64,000 nucleotides of DNA from Flavobacterium chryseum (GCF_004362015.1 NZ_SNWW01000010.1:82552-146551), one strand, 5' to 3'; shown: positions 8,264-17,481, counted from the stretch's first letter. The notes: generated by a model from the letters alone, not told the origin. Numbers and translations are program-made.

Positions 8264-8268
8264 GTGTT

Positions 8269-9588
8269 TTATTTGATCCATAAGTTTAAAACCAATACGC
8301 CTATTAATCCCATTACTCCTATAATTGTTTCCATAACGGTCCAGGTTTTAAAAGTATCTGAAACGCTGATGCCAAAATATTCTTTAAACATCCAAAATCC
8401 GGTATCGTTTACATGAGAACACATTAAACTTCCGGCACCAATAGAAAGCACCATTAATTCCGGACTTACACCAGATGCAATTACAAGGGGTTGTACAATA
8501 CCTGCTGCGGTTAATCCGGCAACGGTAGCAGATCCTAATGCAATTCGGATTATAGTAGCAATCAGCCAGCCTAATATTAACGGAGAAAGCGATGACTTTT
8601 CGAAAAATGTACTTAAATCTGTTCCTATTCCGCTATCTATTAATACTTGCTTAAAAGCACCTCCGGCAGCAATAATTAAAATGATCATCGTAGCAGAACT
8701 TAAAGCATTTCCCGATTTATCCATGATATCCTGCATTTTTCGGCCGCGAAAAATTCCCAGTGTAAGTACTGCAAAAAGTATGGCGATTAACATTGACGTG
8801 GTTGGGTTTCCGATAAAAAGCAATACAGATCGCAAAGTGTTTGTTTCAGGCAATAGCAATTCACTAAATGTAGCAGCTGCCATTAAAAATACCGGAACTA
8901 ATGCAGTCACAATACTAATTGTAAAAGAAGGCATCTCGGCTTCTGTAAACGTTTTACTGTCAAATAATCCTTTTGGAGGAAAAGCATTTATTTTTTTTAT
9001 AAACTCCGGAAAAACAATTCCGGCAACAAAAAGTGCAGGAAGTGCTACCAAAAGTCCATAAAGCAACGTTTTCCCAATATTGGCTTTAAAAATTACGGCA
9101 ATTGCTGTTGGCCCGGGATGCGGAGGCAGAAAACCGTGTGTGATAGAAAGTGCTGATGCCATTGCAATACCCAAGTAAATGATAGGCTGTTTGGTACTTT
9201 TGGCGACTGCAAAAACCATCGGAATCAAAATAATAAAACCTGCATTGTAGAACATCGAAATTCCTACAGAAAAACCAGTAATAACCATTGCCCATTTGAT
9301 ATGCCTGACGCCAAATGACCGAATCATAACTGAACTTATGCGCTGGGCAGCGCCACTGTCTGAAAGCAAATTTCCTAATATAACTCCAAATGCGATAATC
9401 AAAATTAAGGAGCCTAAAGTACTTCCTATTCCCTGCTGAATGGAATTAATTAAATCAGGAAAATGCATTTGTTTCGCAATTCCCACAAAAAAAGCGGCAA
9501 TAATTAAGGAAATAAAGGCATTGAGCTTAACTGCGGAAATAAGAATCAATAATAAAAGAATACCGGCAATCAGAATCAGTAGGGACAT
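8269..9588 (-). CDS. gntP: Gluconate:proton symporter, GntP family
   Basis: 439 residues, nearly all hydrophobic, with about 12-14 membrane segments as usual for GntP/GntT. Family motifs visible include LGSLILIIAFGVILG, FLPPHPGPTAIA and the C-terminal GAGSLMCSHVNDTGFWMFKEY (quoted in part). It should import gluconate with protons across the inner membrane. It lies between the dehydrogenase and kinase genes with small gaps (69 and 5 bases), so the three are co-transcribed. Confidence 0.9.
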   Translation of the reverse strand: MSLLILIAGILLLLILISAVKLNAFISLIIAAFFVGIAKQMHFPDLINSIQQGIGSTLGSLILIIAFGVILGNLLSDSGAAQRISSVMIRSFGVRHIKWAMVITGFSVGISMFYNAGFIILIPMVFAVAKSTKQPIIYLGIAMASALSITHGFLPPHPGPTAIAVIFKANIGKTLLYGLLVALPALFVAGIVFPEFIKKINAFPPKGLFDSKTFTEAEMPSFTISIVTALVPVFLMAAATFSELLLPETNTLRSVLLFIGNPTTSMLIAILFAVLTLGIFRGRKMQDIMDKSGNALSSATMIILIIAAGGAFKQVLIDSGIGTDLSTFFEKSSLSPLILGWLIATIIRIALGSATVAGLTAAGIVQPLVIASGVSPELMVLSIGAGSLMCSHVNDTGFWMFKEYFGISVSDTFKTWTVMETIIGVMGLIGVLVLNLWIK

Positions 9589-9657
9589 GAAATTTGAGTA
9601 TAAGGATTAGTATGTAGTGAAACGAATTTTGTAAAATCTTCCTGGCGAAAGATCCTG

Positions 9658-10557
9658 TTATTCATTTTTTTCTACGGCATGCCCTCCAAACTCGTTTCGA
9701 AGTGCCGCCACCACTTTTCCTGAAAATGTATCTGACATTTGAGAACGATAACGCATCATTATAGAAAGTGCAATTACCGGAGTAGGAACACCTAAATCTA
9801 AAGCGGTTTCTAATGTCCATTTTCCTTCACCTGAAGAATGCATAATACCTTTTATTCTGTCTAGTTTCGCATCTTTTGAAAAAGCATTTTCTGTAAGTTC
9901 CATCAACCAGCTTCGTACCACAGAACCGTGGTTGAATAGTTTGGCGGTTTTTTGAAAATCGACATCATATTCTGAATGCTCAAAAACTTCAAAACCTTCT
10001 GCAATAGACTGCATCATACCATATTCAATACCGTTGTGTACCATTTTAGTAAAATGACCACTTCCGGCTTCTCCGGTATATAGAAATCCGTTTTCAACAG
10101 AAATATCCTTAAAAACTGCGGCGACATAATCGAATACATCAGCATCTCCGCCTATCATAGTGCAGGCACCGTTTAAAGCTCCGGACGTTCCTCCTGAAGT
10201 TCCACAGTCTAAAAAATTAATTCCCTGCTCTTTGAGAAGTGCATAACGACGTTTCGAGTCTTTATAATTAGAGTTTCCTCCATCAATAATAATATCGTTT
10301 TTGGACAAATAAGGCAGTAATGAAGTAATCACGGCATCTACTATTTCTCCCGCCGGAACCATTAACCAGATTACTTTTCGATCGTGTAATTTTTTGCATA
10401 ATTCTTCAACAGAAAAGGCGGTTTCGATTCCTTCATTACCAATTTTTGAGACAAATTCAGTGTTGAAGTCCTGTGCCACCACCTGATAATTATTTCGTTT
10501 TAAATTTAATGCGAGATTAAATCCCATTTTTCCCAATCCGATTATTCCTATTTGCAT
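9658..10557 (-). CDS. gnd: 6-phosphogluconate dehydrogenase, short (YqeC/GndA-like) type
   Basis: 299 residues, the length of the short, often NAD-preferring class rather than the 470-residue classical enzyme. The Rossmann start is GIIGLGKMGFNLALNL; substrate and catalytic motifs are DCGTSGGTSGA (compare GVSGGV) and GHFTKMVHNGIEYGMMQ with the catalytic Lys and Asn. It decarboxylates 6-phosphogluconate to ribulose 5-phosphate. First gene of the gluconate operon, so imported gluconate would enter the pentose phosphate pathway directly. No dedicated regulator gene is adjacent. Confidence 0.9.
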   Translation of the reverse strand: MQIGIIGLGKMGFNLALNLKRNNYQVVAQDFNTEFVSKIGNEGIETAFSVEELCKKLHDRKVIWLMVPAGEIVDAVITSLLPYLSKNDIIIDGGNSNYKDSKRRYALLKEQGINFLDCGTSGGTSGALNGACTMIGGDADVFDYVAAVFKDISVENGFLYTGEAGSGHFTKMVHNGIEYGMMQSIAEGFEVFEHSEYDVDFQKTAKLFNHGSVVRSWLMELTENAFSKDAKLDRIKGIMHSSGEGKWTLETALDLGVPTPVIALSIMMRYRSQMSDTFSGKVVAALRNEFGGHAVEKNE

Positions 10558-10731
10558 TGTTTTTATTTTACTGTTTGTTTCGTAAAAATATTACTTTCTA
10601 TACTTTTAATTTCGTCATTTTAAATTTAATATGTTAAATAATAAAATTTAAATTAAAGTTGCTTGAAAAATATTGAGAAGCGTTTTTTTTAATCTTCAAA
10701 CTATGTTAAATAGAAATTAATAATCTTACTG

Positions 10732-11160
10732 TTACTTCAAATCTTTCTTAATTACCAAATACTTCAAAGTAGTATCACCAACATTACTAATTCCGTGTTC
10801 CATATTTGACGGGCAATAGAAACTGGTATTTGATCCGGCAACGGCGGTTTTTCCGTCAAGATAGAACTGGGCAGTACCTTCCAGAATGTAGAAAAATTCT
10901 TCTTCAACATGATGATGTGGCGCGTGGGTAGATTTTCCCTGTTCGACGATGCTCATTTTAAGTGTGTTTTCCTGAGTAAAGTTTTTATCTGCAAACCAAT
11001 ATTGATAGCCTACTTTGGTTTTTGTGGCTTTTTCTAGCTCAAAATGATTGACACAATTTTCGATTGTGTATTTGATTTCGGCTGGGGTTTCTTTTTTAGT
11101 TTCCTGAGAAAATGCAAGTTGCTGCAAAAACAACATAGCAATTATAGTTAGTGTTTTCAT
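10732..11160 (-). CDS. Secreted cupin-domain protein
   Basis: 142 residues with a cleavable signal peptide (hydrophobic residues 4-17, cleavage near LAFSQ-ET). A single cupin barrel follows: THAPHHHVEEEFFYILEG carries the first cupin motif with three His and Glu as likely metal ligands, and SNMEHGISNVGD carries the second motif His. Substrate cannot be told from the sequence. Monocistronic; divergent to the toxin-antitoxin pair. Confidence 0.85.
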   Translation of the reverse strand: MKTLTIIAMLFLQQLAFSQETKKETPAEIKYTIENCVNHFELEKATKTKVGYQYWFADKNFTQENTLKMSIVEQGKSTHAPHHHVEEEFFYILEGTAQFYLDGKTAVAGSNTSFYCPSNMEHGISNVGDTTLKYLVIKKDLK

Positions 11161-11252
11161 TTTTTATTGTAATGTTACGAAAAATTGACATTCATAAAAA
11201 TGATTACATAAAATAAATTCTATTGATTAACATGAAAATTAGAGTTTTGTCT

Positions 11253-11260
11253 TAACTTTG
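11253..11260 (+). promoter_or_regulatory. Candidate -7 element before the antitoxin gene
   Basis: TAACTTTG matches the Bacteroidota -7 consensus TAnnTTTG and lies 27 bases before the antitoxin start. No convincing -33 TTTG is seen at the usual distance. Confidence 0.4.
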
Positions 11261-11287
11261 TTTATCAACTTTAGTAAACTTTTAATC

Positions 11288-11515
11288 ATGCAAGCAATTA
11301 ACATCACAGCGTATACAGAAGATGCTTCTCAAATAGAAGCTGTAAAAGCTTTTATGAATGCACTAAAGATAAAATTTGAAATAGCTAATGTAAAATCTTA
11401 TGAATTGTCTGCTGAACAACAAGAAATTCTGGATAGTCAAGTTAAATTAAATAAAGATTTATACACAGATGCTGCATCACTTTATACTGATTTAAAAAAG
11501 AAGCATGAATTATAA
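11288..11515 (+). CDS. Antitoxin, DUF2683 family
   Basis: 75 residues from the ATG at 11288; the longer frame start at 11258 falls inside the -7 element and is rejected. The sequence starts with a beta strand (AINITAYTED) followed by helices and a Lys/Glu-rich tail, as in DUF2683 antitoxins found in front of RelE/ParE toxins. Its stop overlaps the start of the toxin gene by 11 bases, which suggests coupled translation. Confidence 0.75.
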   Translation: MQAINITAYTEDASQIEAVKAFMNALKIKFEIANVKSYELSAEQQEILDSQVKLNKDLYTDAASLYTDLKKKHEL

Positions 11516-11804
11516 GATTATTGTTTCTCCTATAGCATTAAGAAATATTGAAGAAGCTGTTGAATATTATATTTTAAAAGTGAATAAGAAAGTAGCTCTT
11601 GACTTTCTTAATGATTATAAAAAGCTCTATAAAACTTTACAGAAAAACCCTTTCTATCAATTTCACGACAATAATTATCGCTTTTTACCTTTTAAAAAGT
11701 TTCCATACATTGCTTTTTTCATTGTTGATGAAGTATCAAAAACTGTTTTTATAAATGCAGTTTTCCACACTTTTCAAAATCCTGAAAAATATCCCACACG
11801 ATAA
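11505..11804 (+). CDS. RelE/ParE family toxin
   Basis: 99 residues with the RelE/ParE layout: IIVSPIALRNIEEAVEYY at the N-terminus, a middle helix with KLYKTLQKNPF, then FLPFKKFPYIAFFIVDE and the final VFINAVFHTFQNPEKY strand. Members either cleave mRNA on the ribosome (RelE-like) or poison gyrase (ParE-like); the sequence does not decide between them. Forms a type II toxin-antitoxin operon with the preceding gene. Confidence 0.85.
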   Translation: MNYKIIVSPIALRNIEEAVEYYILKVNKKVALDFLNDYKKLYKTLQKNPFYQFHDNNYRFLPFKKFPYIAFFIVDEVSKTVFINAVFHTFQNPEKYPTR

Positions 11805-11856
11805 AAAAGCTAACACTAAAATGAGATGAGAAAATTATGAAAAACATATTTTCTTG

Positions 11857-11928
11857 CCTAGCCCCGATGGAAACGGCATCCTTTTATGGCGGGGTTTGCC
11901 ATAAAAGATATAGTGAACAGCGGGAGAA
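11857..11928. repeat. Structured intergenic repeat with nested hairpins
   Basis: CTTTTATGGC (11881-11890) and GCCATAAAAG (11898-11907) form a perfect ten-base stem. An outer pair CCCG (11863-11866) and CGGG (11921-11924) and an inner GATG/CATC pair enclose it. The same general architecture, with the phrase TCGGGCTATCC on one strand, recurs at 34751-34872. I recall comparable sequences between genes in many flavobacteria, but function is unknown. The flanking bases to 12081 hold no gene. Confidence 0.6.
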
Positions 11929-12081
11929 ATGGTTTTAAAATACTAAAATAATCTGCTTCTAAAAAAATAAATATTTTAAAAAACTCAGTAAATAAAGGAC
12001 TTCCAATACTTTTTGACATTTGTCTATACAACAATAAGAAAATATTATAATTAAATTATAGTATAATTAGAAAAACCGCCA

Positions 12082-12114
12082 TACATTTGCCTAACAGTGT
12101 TAAACAATTTAATA
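12082..12114 (+). promoter_or_regulatory. tetR promoter -7 element with operator-like repeat, copy 1
   Basis: TACATTTG at 12082-12089 matches the -7 consensus TAnnTTTG. Overlapping it, 12086-12114 is the first copy of a 29-bp repeat that contains the perfect palindrome TAACA-G-TGTTA (12092-12102) and ends in ATTTAATA. Placement over the transcription start is what is expected for autorepression by the TetR protein encoded 11 bases later. Confidence 0.65.
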
Positions 12115-12124
12115 CTTATCAAAA

Positions 12125-12718
12125 ATGGCTAGTAAAGATCGTATTTTAAGACAAAAAGAAGAGACAAGAAGTAACATTCTTGAGGCTGCTTATGCTATCG
12201 TCAAAGAAGAAGGATGGCAAGGTCTGAGTATGAGAAAGATTGCTGACAAGATTGAATACACTGCTCCTATTATCTACGAATATTTTTCTAATAAGGATGC
12301 TATTTTAAATGAACTAACCGGTAAAGGTTTTCTTAAATTATCTAAAGAGCTTCAGGAAGCCAGAGGTAAATTTGAAAAACCGGAAGATCAATTAGAAGCG
12401 ATGTGGATGGCATATTGGGATTTTGCCTTTACAGATACTGAAATGTATCAGGTTATGTTTGGTGTGCAAATGAACTGTTGTTCGCAACAATGCACTGCTG
12501 CAGAAGCACCTTATAAATTATTTACTTCTGTAATTGCTGAGATTATGAAAAAGAGCAATCCTAGCGCTGATGTAATTAAACAAAAATATTTTACTTTCTT
12601 TTCTGTTATTCATGGTCTGATCGCTATTAATATCATCAATAGAAGTGAAGTTATGGAAACTATAAACAATCAAATCTTAAAAGATGCGATTGGTGGTATC
12701 ATAAAATCAATACAATAA
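12125..12718 (+). CDS. TetR/AcrR family transcriptional repressor
   Basis: 197 residues. The N-terminal helix-turn-helix is typical: ILEAAYAIVKEEGWQGLSMRKIADKIE and IIYEYFSNKDAILNEL (quoted in parts, residues about 18-65). The C-terminal ligand and dimer domain has the WHG-type stretch AMWMAYWDFAF and a cluster of Cys (CCSQQC). It most likely represses the downstream RND efflux operon and itself, since the same 29-bp repeat lies before both. Ligands are presumably pump substrates. Confidence 0.9.
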   Translation: MASKDRILRQKEETRSNILEAAYAIVKEEGWQGLSMRKIADKIEYTAPIIYEYFSNKDAILNELTGKGFLKLSKELQEARGKFEKPEDQLEAMWMAYWDFAFTDTEMYQVMFGVQMNCCSQQCTAAEAPYKLFTSVIAEIMKKSNPSADVIKQKYFTFFSVIHGLIAINIINRSEVMETINNQILKDAIGGIIKSIQ

Positions 12719-12731
12719 AAAAAATTTCATA

Positions 12732-12950
12732 TTTACTTAACAGTGATAAATGATTTAATAGAGTAATATAAAAGTACTTTTGCATATTACTTACCAGCAT
12801 AAAATATTTAATAAAGTAACATAGAGCCTTTTTTTACTATTTTACTTAACAGTGATAAATAATTTAATACCGATTATAAATACTTAATTGGAAGCCATAA
12901 TTATATAGAATTTTGCACCAATTTACTTAACAACGTTAGATAATTTAATA
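12732..12950 (+). promoter_or_regulatory. Array of four operator-like 29-bp repeats before the RND operon
   Basis: Four copies of the repeat seen before tetR lie at 12732-12760, 12786-12813, 12841-12869 and 12922-12950. All follow TTTACTTAACAGTGATAAA-like sequence then ATTTAATA; the core is an imperfect palindrome around TAACA/TGTTA. The second copy is most diverged. TACTTTTG at 12775-12782 is a good -7 element directly before copy 2, and the other copies are preceded by TTTT-rich remnants of the same kind. This looks like repeated duplication of one promoter-operator unit. Confidence 0.65.
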
Positions 12951-13034
12951 GAATTAAAAATGAATACCACCAATACTATAAAAGAGAGAATGTTAAACAA
13001 AGAGAATTTCCAACAAATTAAAACCAATAGAAAA

Positions 13035-14180
13035 ATGAAAAATGTAATTATAACCAGCTTTATCCTGGCACTAGTACTTGCTAGTTGTGCCGATAAATCA
13101 CAAGCTCCGGCTCCACCACCGCCTCCGGTTTTACCTGTGGCAGCTATTTCAAGTGAAAACACTACTACTGATAACGAATACCCTGCCTCTATACAAGGAA
13201 CTGTTGACGTTGAAATTCGTCCGCAAGTAAGCGGAAACCTAGATCGCGTTTTGGTAGACGAAGGCGCTTATGTATCAAAAGGACAATCTTTATTTAAAAT
13301 AAATGAAAGACCTTACCGTGAGCAGTTAAACAATGCTTTGGCTAGTCTTCATGCTTATGAAGCCGCCTTAATCAACGCTCAGTTAGAAGTTGATAAATTA
13401 ACTCCTTTAGTACAAAACAAAGTAGTTTCTGATTATCAGTTAAAAACAGCTAAGGCTTCTCAAAAAATTGCTGCTGCAAATATTGAACAAGCTAAAGCAA
13501 TGGTAGCATCTGCAAGAATTAATTTAGGATATACAAATGTGACAGCCCCAGTAAGTGGTTACATCGGAAGATTGCCTAAAAAACAAGGAAGTTTAGTTTC
13601 TGCATCTGATGTTGAACCTTTAACTACACTTTCAGACGTTCATGAAGTTTTTGCTTATTTCTCTTTAGGAGAAACGGATTTCATCAACTTTAAATCACAA
13701 TACGCAGGAAATTCATTGGGTGATAAAATCAGACACTTACCTCCGGTTTCTTTAATATTGGCTGATAACAATGCTTATCCTCAAACCGGAAAAATTGATA
13801 TGGTAGATGGTCAGTTTGATAAAACTACCGGTGCAATTACGCTTAGAGCTACTTTCCCAAATAAAAACGGAACATTACGTTCTGGAAACACAGGAAGAAT
13901 CAGATTAGGAATTAAACATGACGATGCGATTTTAGTTCCACAATCGGCTACAATAGAAATGCAGGATAAAATCTTTGTTTTCACTTTAGGAAAAGACAAC
14001 AAGGTTAACAAAATGCCAATCACGGTTATTGGAAAAAGCGGAACAAACTATCTTATTAAAGATGGTGTAAAATCTGGTGATCAAATCGTATTAAGCGGTG
14101 TTGATAAACTTCAGGAAGGACAAGTAATTCAGCCTGAAAAATCAACTACAAAAGTTGCCGAAATAACTAACAAAAAATAA
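13035..14180 (+). CDS. RND efflux periplasmic adaptor lipoprotein (AcrA/MexA-like)
   Basis: About 381 residues from the ATG at 13035, which gives a clean lipoprotein signal (MKNVIITSFILALVLASC, Cys18 lipidated); an in-frame ATG at 12960 would put 25 odd residues in front and is less likely. A Pro-rich linker is followed by the barrel-sandwich hybrid (VEIRPQVSGNLDRVLVDEG), an alpha-hairpin (about residues 100-165), the second lipoyl half with NVTAPVSGYIGRL, the beta-barrel and the membrane-proximal domain. It links the pump and the outer membrane channel. First gene of the efflux operon, 11 bases before the pump gene. Confidence 0.92.
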   Translation: MKNVIITSFILALVLASCADKSQAPAPPPPPVLPVAAISSENTTTDNEYPASIQGTVDVEIRPQVSGNLDRVLVDEGAYVSKGQSLFKINERPYREQLNNALASLHAYEAALINAQLEVDKLTPLVQNKVVSDYQLKTAKASQKIAAANIEQAKAMVASARINLGYTNVTAPVSGYIGRLPKKQGSLVSASDVEPLTTLSDVHEVFAYFSLGETDFINFKSQYAGNSLGDKIRHLPPVSLILADNNAYPQTGKIDMVDGQFDKTTGAITLRATFPNKNGTLRSGNTGRIRLGIKHDDAILVPQSATIEMQDKIFVFTLGKDNKVNKMPITVIGKSGTNYLIKDGVKSGDQIVLSGVDKLQEGQVIQPEKSTTKVAEITNKK

Positions 14181-14191
14181 TTTTTACGAAA

Positions 14192-17100
14192 ATGTTCAAA
14201 ATATTTATACAAAGACCCGTACTAGCAACCGTTATTTCCATTCTATTGGTGATATTAGGTATACTTGGTCTTACGAAATTACCTTTACAACAGTTTCCTG
14301 ATATTGCACCGCCATCGGTTTTGGTAACAGCAGTTTATCCGGGAGCGAACGCAGAAACGGTTTTACGTTCTGTTGCGCCTTCTCTTGAAGAGTCTATAAA
14401 TGGTGTTGAAAACATGACTTACATGAGTTCAACAGCAAGTAATGACGGAACTTTAGCAATTACAGTTTTCTTTAAATTAGGAACTGATGCAGATCAGGCT
14501 GCAGTAAACGTGCAAAACAGAGTGGCACAAGCTACAAGCCAGTTGCCTTCAGAGGTTGTGCAACAAGGTGTAACGACTGCGAAACAACAAAACAGTTTTA
14601 TCATGGCGATTGGTATGTATACGGAAGATGAATCGAGATACGATCAGACTTTTGTTGCCAATTATGCACAGATTAATATTATTCCGGAGATTAAACGTAT
14701 TCCCGGAGTTGGTGCCGCCAGTATTTTTGGTGGTGTAAAAGATTACTCGATGAGAGTTTGGTTAAACCCAACTCAAATGTCGACTTACCAGGTAACGCCT
14801 AATGAAGTTATGGCAGCCATTCAGGACAAAAGTTTAGAAGCTGCTCCGGGTAAATTTGGAGAAAGAAGTAAGGAAGTTTTTGAATATGTAATTAAATACA
14901 AAGGAAAACTAACCAAACCAGAAGATTATCAAAATATTGCTATTCGTTCTAATGCTGATGGTTCTGTCCTTCGCTTAAGAGATGTGGCAAGAGTTGAGCT
15001 TGGTGCTTATTCTTACAACAGTTTAACACGTTTAAATGGTAAAAAAGGAATCGTAATTGGAGTTATTCAATTAGCAGGTTCGAACTCAAATGATATTCAG
15101 GTTGCGATAAATAAATTGATGGTTAAAGCATCTAAAGATTTTCCTCCTGGTATCAAACACAATATTTTCTATAGTACAAAAGTATCTTTAGATCAGTCAA
15201 TCGATCAGGTAAAACATACTTTATTAGAAGCTTTTATCTTGGTATTTATTGTGGTATTTATCTTCTTGCAAGATTTTAGATCAACATTAATTCCGGCCAT
15301 TGCTGTACCTGTAGCAATTTTAGGAACGTTCTTCTTCATGCAATTATTTGGATTTTCGATCAACCTTTTAACGCTTTTCGCTTTAATTCTGGCGATTGGT
15401 ATTGTGGTGGATGATGCAATTGTGGTGGTCGAAGCCGTGCATGCGAAAATGGAGCATAAACATTTGTCTCCAAAAGTAGCAACACATGAAGCAATGCACG
15501 AAATTACGGGTGCTATTATCTCGATTACGCTGGTAATGGCTGCTGTATTCCTGCCGGTCGGTTTTATGGAAGGCTCAACGGGAGTTTTCTATCGTCAGTT
15601 TGCATTTACGATGGCAATTGCAATTGTAATTTCAGCTGTTAACGCTTTAACTTTAAGCCCTGCCCTAGCCGCTTTATTCTTAAAAGATAATCACGGCGCA
15701 CACCAAGAAGGAGATGCTCCTTACGTGAAAAAAGGATTTAAAGAGAAATTCTTTAACGGATTCAACAAAAGTTTTGACTCTTTAACGAACCGTTATGTTG
15801 GCGGATTAAAATTCTTAATTCGTAACAAATGGGTTTCTTTAGGCGGATTGGCTTTAATTACTTTCGCTACGGTTGTTATGGTGAAAACAACTCCATCAGG
15901 ATTTATCCCGACAGAAGATCAAGGATTTATTGCAATTGCGGTAAACACTCCTTCCGGAACATCTCTTGACGGAACTCAAAAAGTAATGACTCAGGCAGAA
16001 AATACTTTGAGAGGTTTAAATTCATCCCGATTTGTAACAGCGATTTCAGGTTTCAACTTGTTAACGAATTCTACAAGTCCATCTTCAGCAGTTGTTTTCG
16101 TATTGCTTAAACCAAACGAAGAACGTGGTGATGTAAAAAATATCGATGAAATCATGAATGAAGTTCGTGGCAAATTGGGCGCGATTTCAGGAGGAAGTTT
16201 CTTCGTATTTAGTTTTCCAACCGTTCCTGGATTCAGTAACGTTGAAGCTTTAGATTTAGTACTACAAGATAAAACCGGTGGTAAACTGGATAAGTTTAGT
16301 GGAATTTCTCAAAACTTTATTGGAGAATTGATGAAACGTCCGGAAATAGCAGTTGCTTTTACAAGTTTTAAGGCCGATTATCCTCAATTGCAATTGGATA
16401 TTAATGATGCAAAAGCAGATCAGTTAGGCGTAAAAGTCAAAGATATTCTGCAAACTATGCAGGCTTATTTTGGTAGTGCACAGGCATCAGATTTCAATAG
16501 ATTTGGAAAATATTACAGAGTTGTTGTTCAGGCTGATATTGCCGACAGAGCAGATCCATCAGCAATTGACAGAGTTTTTGTGAAAAACAAAAATGGCGAA
16601 ATGGTTCCTATAAATACTTTAGTAAAACTAAGCCGTATTTATGGTTCTGAAACAGCATCTAGATATAATTTATTTAACTCAATTGGTATAAATGCAATTC
16701 CGAAACCTGGATTTAGTTCAGGAGATGCCATTAAAGCAATTGAAGAAGTAGCAGCACAACAATTACCTGCGGGCTACGGATTTGAATTTTCTGGACAAAC
16801 CCGTGAAGAAATTTCTTCAGGAGGTCAGTCGGCAACAATTTTCTTACTGTGTTTGATATTCGTCTATTTCTTACTTGCCGCACAGTATGAGAGTTACATC
16901 CTGCCTTTAGCAGTAATTCTATCAATTCCTGCAGGTATATTTGGAGTTTTCGTAGCCATTGGTTTAACAGGAATCGAAAATAACATTTATGTACAAGTTG
17001 CACTGGTAATGCTTATTGGACTGCTCGCCAAAAATGCCATTTTGATTGTCGAGTTTGCCGTTCAAAAACGAAAATCGGGTCAGGCATTGGTTAGCGCATC

Positions 17101-17359
17101 TATAGACGCAGCAAAATTACGTTTGCGACCAATTATCATGACGTCTCTTGCTTTTGTTGTGGGGTTAATCCCGATGATGAGCGCAACCGGACCGTCAGCA
17201 CAAGGTAACCACTCGATTAGTATTGGTGCCGCCGGAGGTATGATATCAGGAGTAATTCTAGGGTTGTTAATCATCCCGGTTTTATTCATCGTATTCCAAC
17301 ATTTACAAGAAAAGGTTTCTGGAAAACCAGTAGCCGTAATTCATAACGGAGAAAAATAA
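14192..17359 (+). CDS. RND multidrug efflux permease (AcrB/MexB, HAE1 type)
   Basis: 1055 residues, full length. MFKIFIQRPVLATVISILLV is the standard first transmembrane segment, followed by LPLQQFPDIAPP and VYPGANAETV. The proton relay is present in segment 4: GIVVDDAIVVVEAV carries the paired Asp residues. The second half repeats the porter domain and ends with the GLLAKNAILIVEFA segment containing the conserved Lys. It should export hydrophobic drugs or similar compounds by proton antiport. Central gene of the tetR-controlled operon. Confidence 0.95.
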   Translation: MFKIFIQRPVLATVISILLVILGILGLTKLPLQQFPDIAPPSVLVTAVYPGANAETVLRSVAPSLEESINGVENMTYMSSTASNDGTLAITVFFKLGTDADQAAVNVQNRVAQATSQLPSEVVQQGVTTAKQQNSFIMAIGMYTEDESRYDQTFVANYAQINIIPEIKRIPGVGAASIFGGVKDYSMRVWLNPTQMSTYQVTPNEVMAAIQDKSLEAAPGKFGERSKEVFEYVIKYKGKLTKPEDYQNIAIRSNADGSVLRLRDVARVELGAYSYNSLTRLNGKKGIVIGVIQLAGSNSNDIQVAINKLMVKASKDFPPGIKHNIFYSTKVSLDQSIDQVKHTLLEAFILVFIVVFIFLQDFRSTLIPAIAVPVAILGTFFFMQLFGFSINLLTLFALILAIGIVVDDAIVVVEAVHAKMEHKHLSPKVATHEAMHEITGAIISITLVMAAVFLPVGFMEGSTGVFYRQFAFTMAIAIVISAVNALTLSPALAALFLKDNHGAHQEGDAPYVKKGFKEKFFNGFNKSFDSLTNRYVGGLKFLIRNKWVSLGGLALITFATVVMVKTTPSGFIPTEDQGFIAIAVNTPSGTSLDGTQKVMTQAENTLRGLNSSRFVTAISGFNLLTNSTSPSSAVVFVLLKPNEERGDVKNIDEIMNEVRGKLGAISGGSFFVFSFPTVPGFSNVEALDLVLQDKTGGKLDKFSGISQNFIGELMKRPEIAVAFTSFKADYPQLQLDINDAKADQLGVKVKDILQTMQAYFGSAQASDFNRFGKYYRVVVQADIADRADPSAIDRVFVKNKNGEMVPINTLVKLSRIYGSETASRYNLFNSIGINAIPKPGFSSGDAIKAIEEVAAQQLPAGYGFEFSGQTREEISSGGQSATIFLLCLIFVYFLLAAQYESYILPLAVILSIPAGIFGVFVAIGLTGIENNIYVQVALVMLIGLLAKNAILIVEFAVQKRKSGQALVSASIDAAKLRLRPIIMTSLAFVVGLIPMMSATGPSAQGNHSISIGAAGGMISGVILGLLIIPVLFIVFQHLQEKVSGKPVAVIHNGEK

Positions 17360-17361
17360 AA

Positions 17362-17481
17362 ATGGAAAATTATATAACGACAATACTGGTGACCATTATA
17401 ACGGGCATCGCATACATATCCTACAAGATTTCTAAAGATCTGGACAGCAGAAAAAAAGATACTACTTGTACTGAAATTTAA
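17362..17481 (+). CDS. 39-residue single-pass membrane peptide within the RND operon
   Basis: ATG at 17362 lies two bases after the stop of the pump gene, and the TAA (17479-17481) overlaps the ATG of the channel gene as TAATG. The peptide starts MENYITTILVTIITGIAYIS, a transmembrane helix of about 18 residues, and ends in a charged cytosolic tail (SKDLDSRKKD). Tight packing on both sides supports real, coupled translation. In position and form it recalls AcrZ, the 49-residue AcrB partner of Enterobacteria, but there is no evident sequence similarity, so a pump accessory role is inference. Confidence 0.6.
   Translation: MENYITTILVTIITGIAYISYKISKDLDSRKKDTTCTEI

Noticed and set aside
12732..12950. 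CRISPR array, because of four spaced direct repeats
   Set aside because: Repeats are imperfect, spacing is uneven (54, 55, 81), copies lie next to a -7 element, one further copy precedes tetR, and no cas genes are near.
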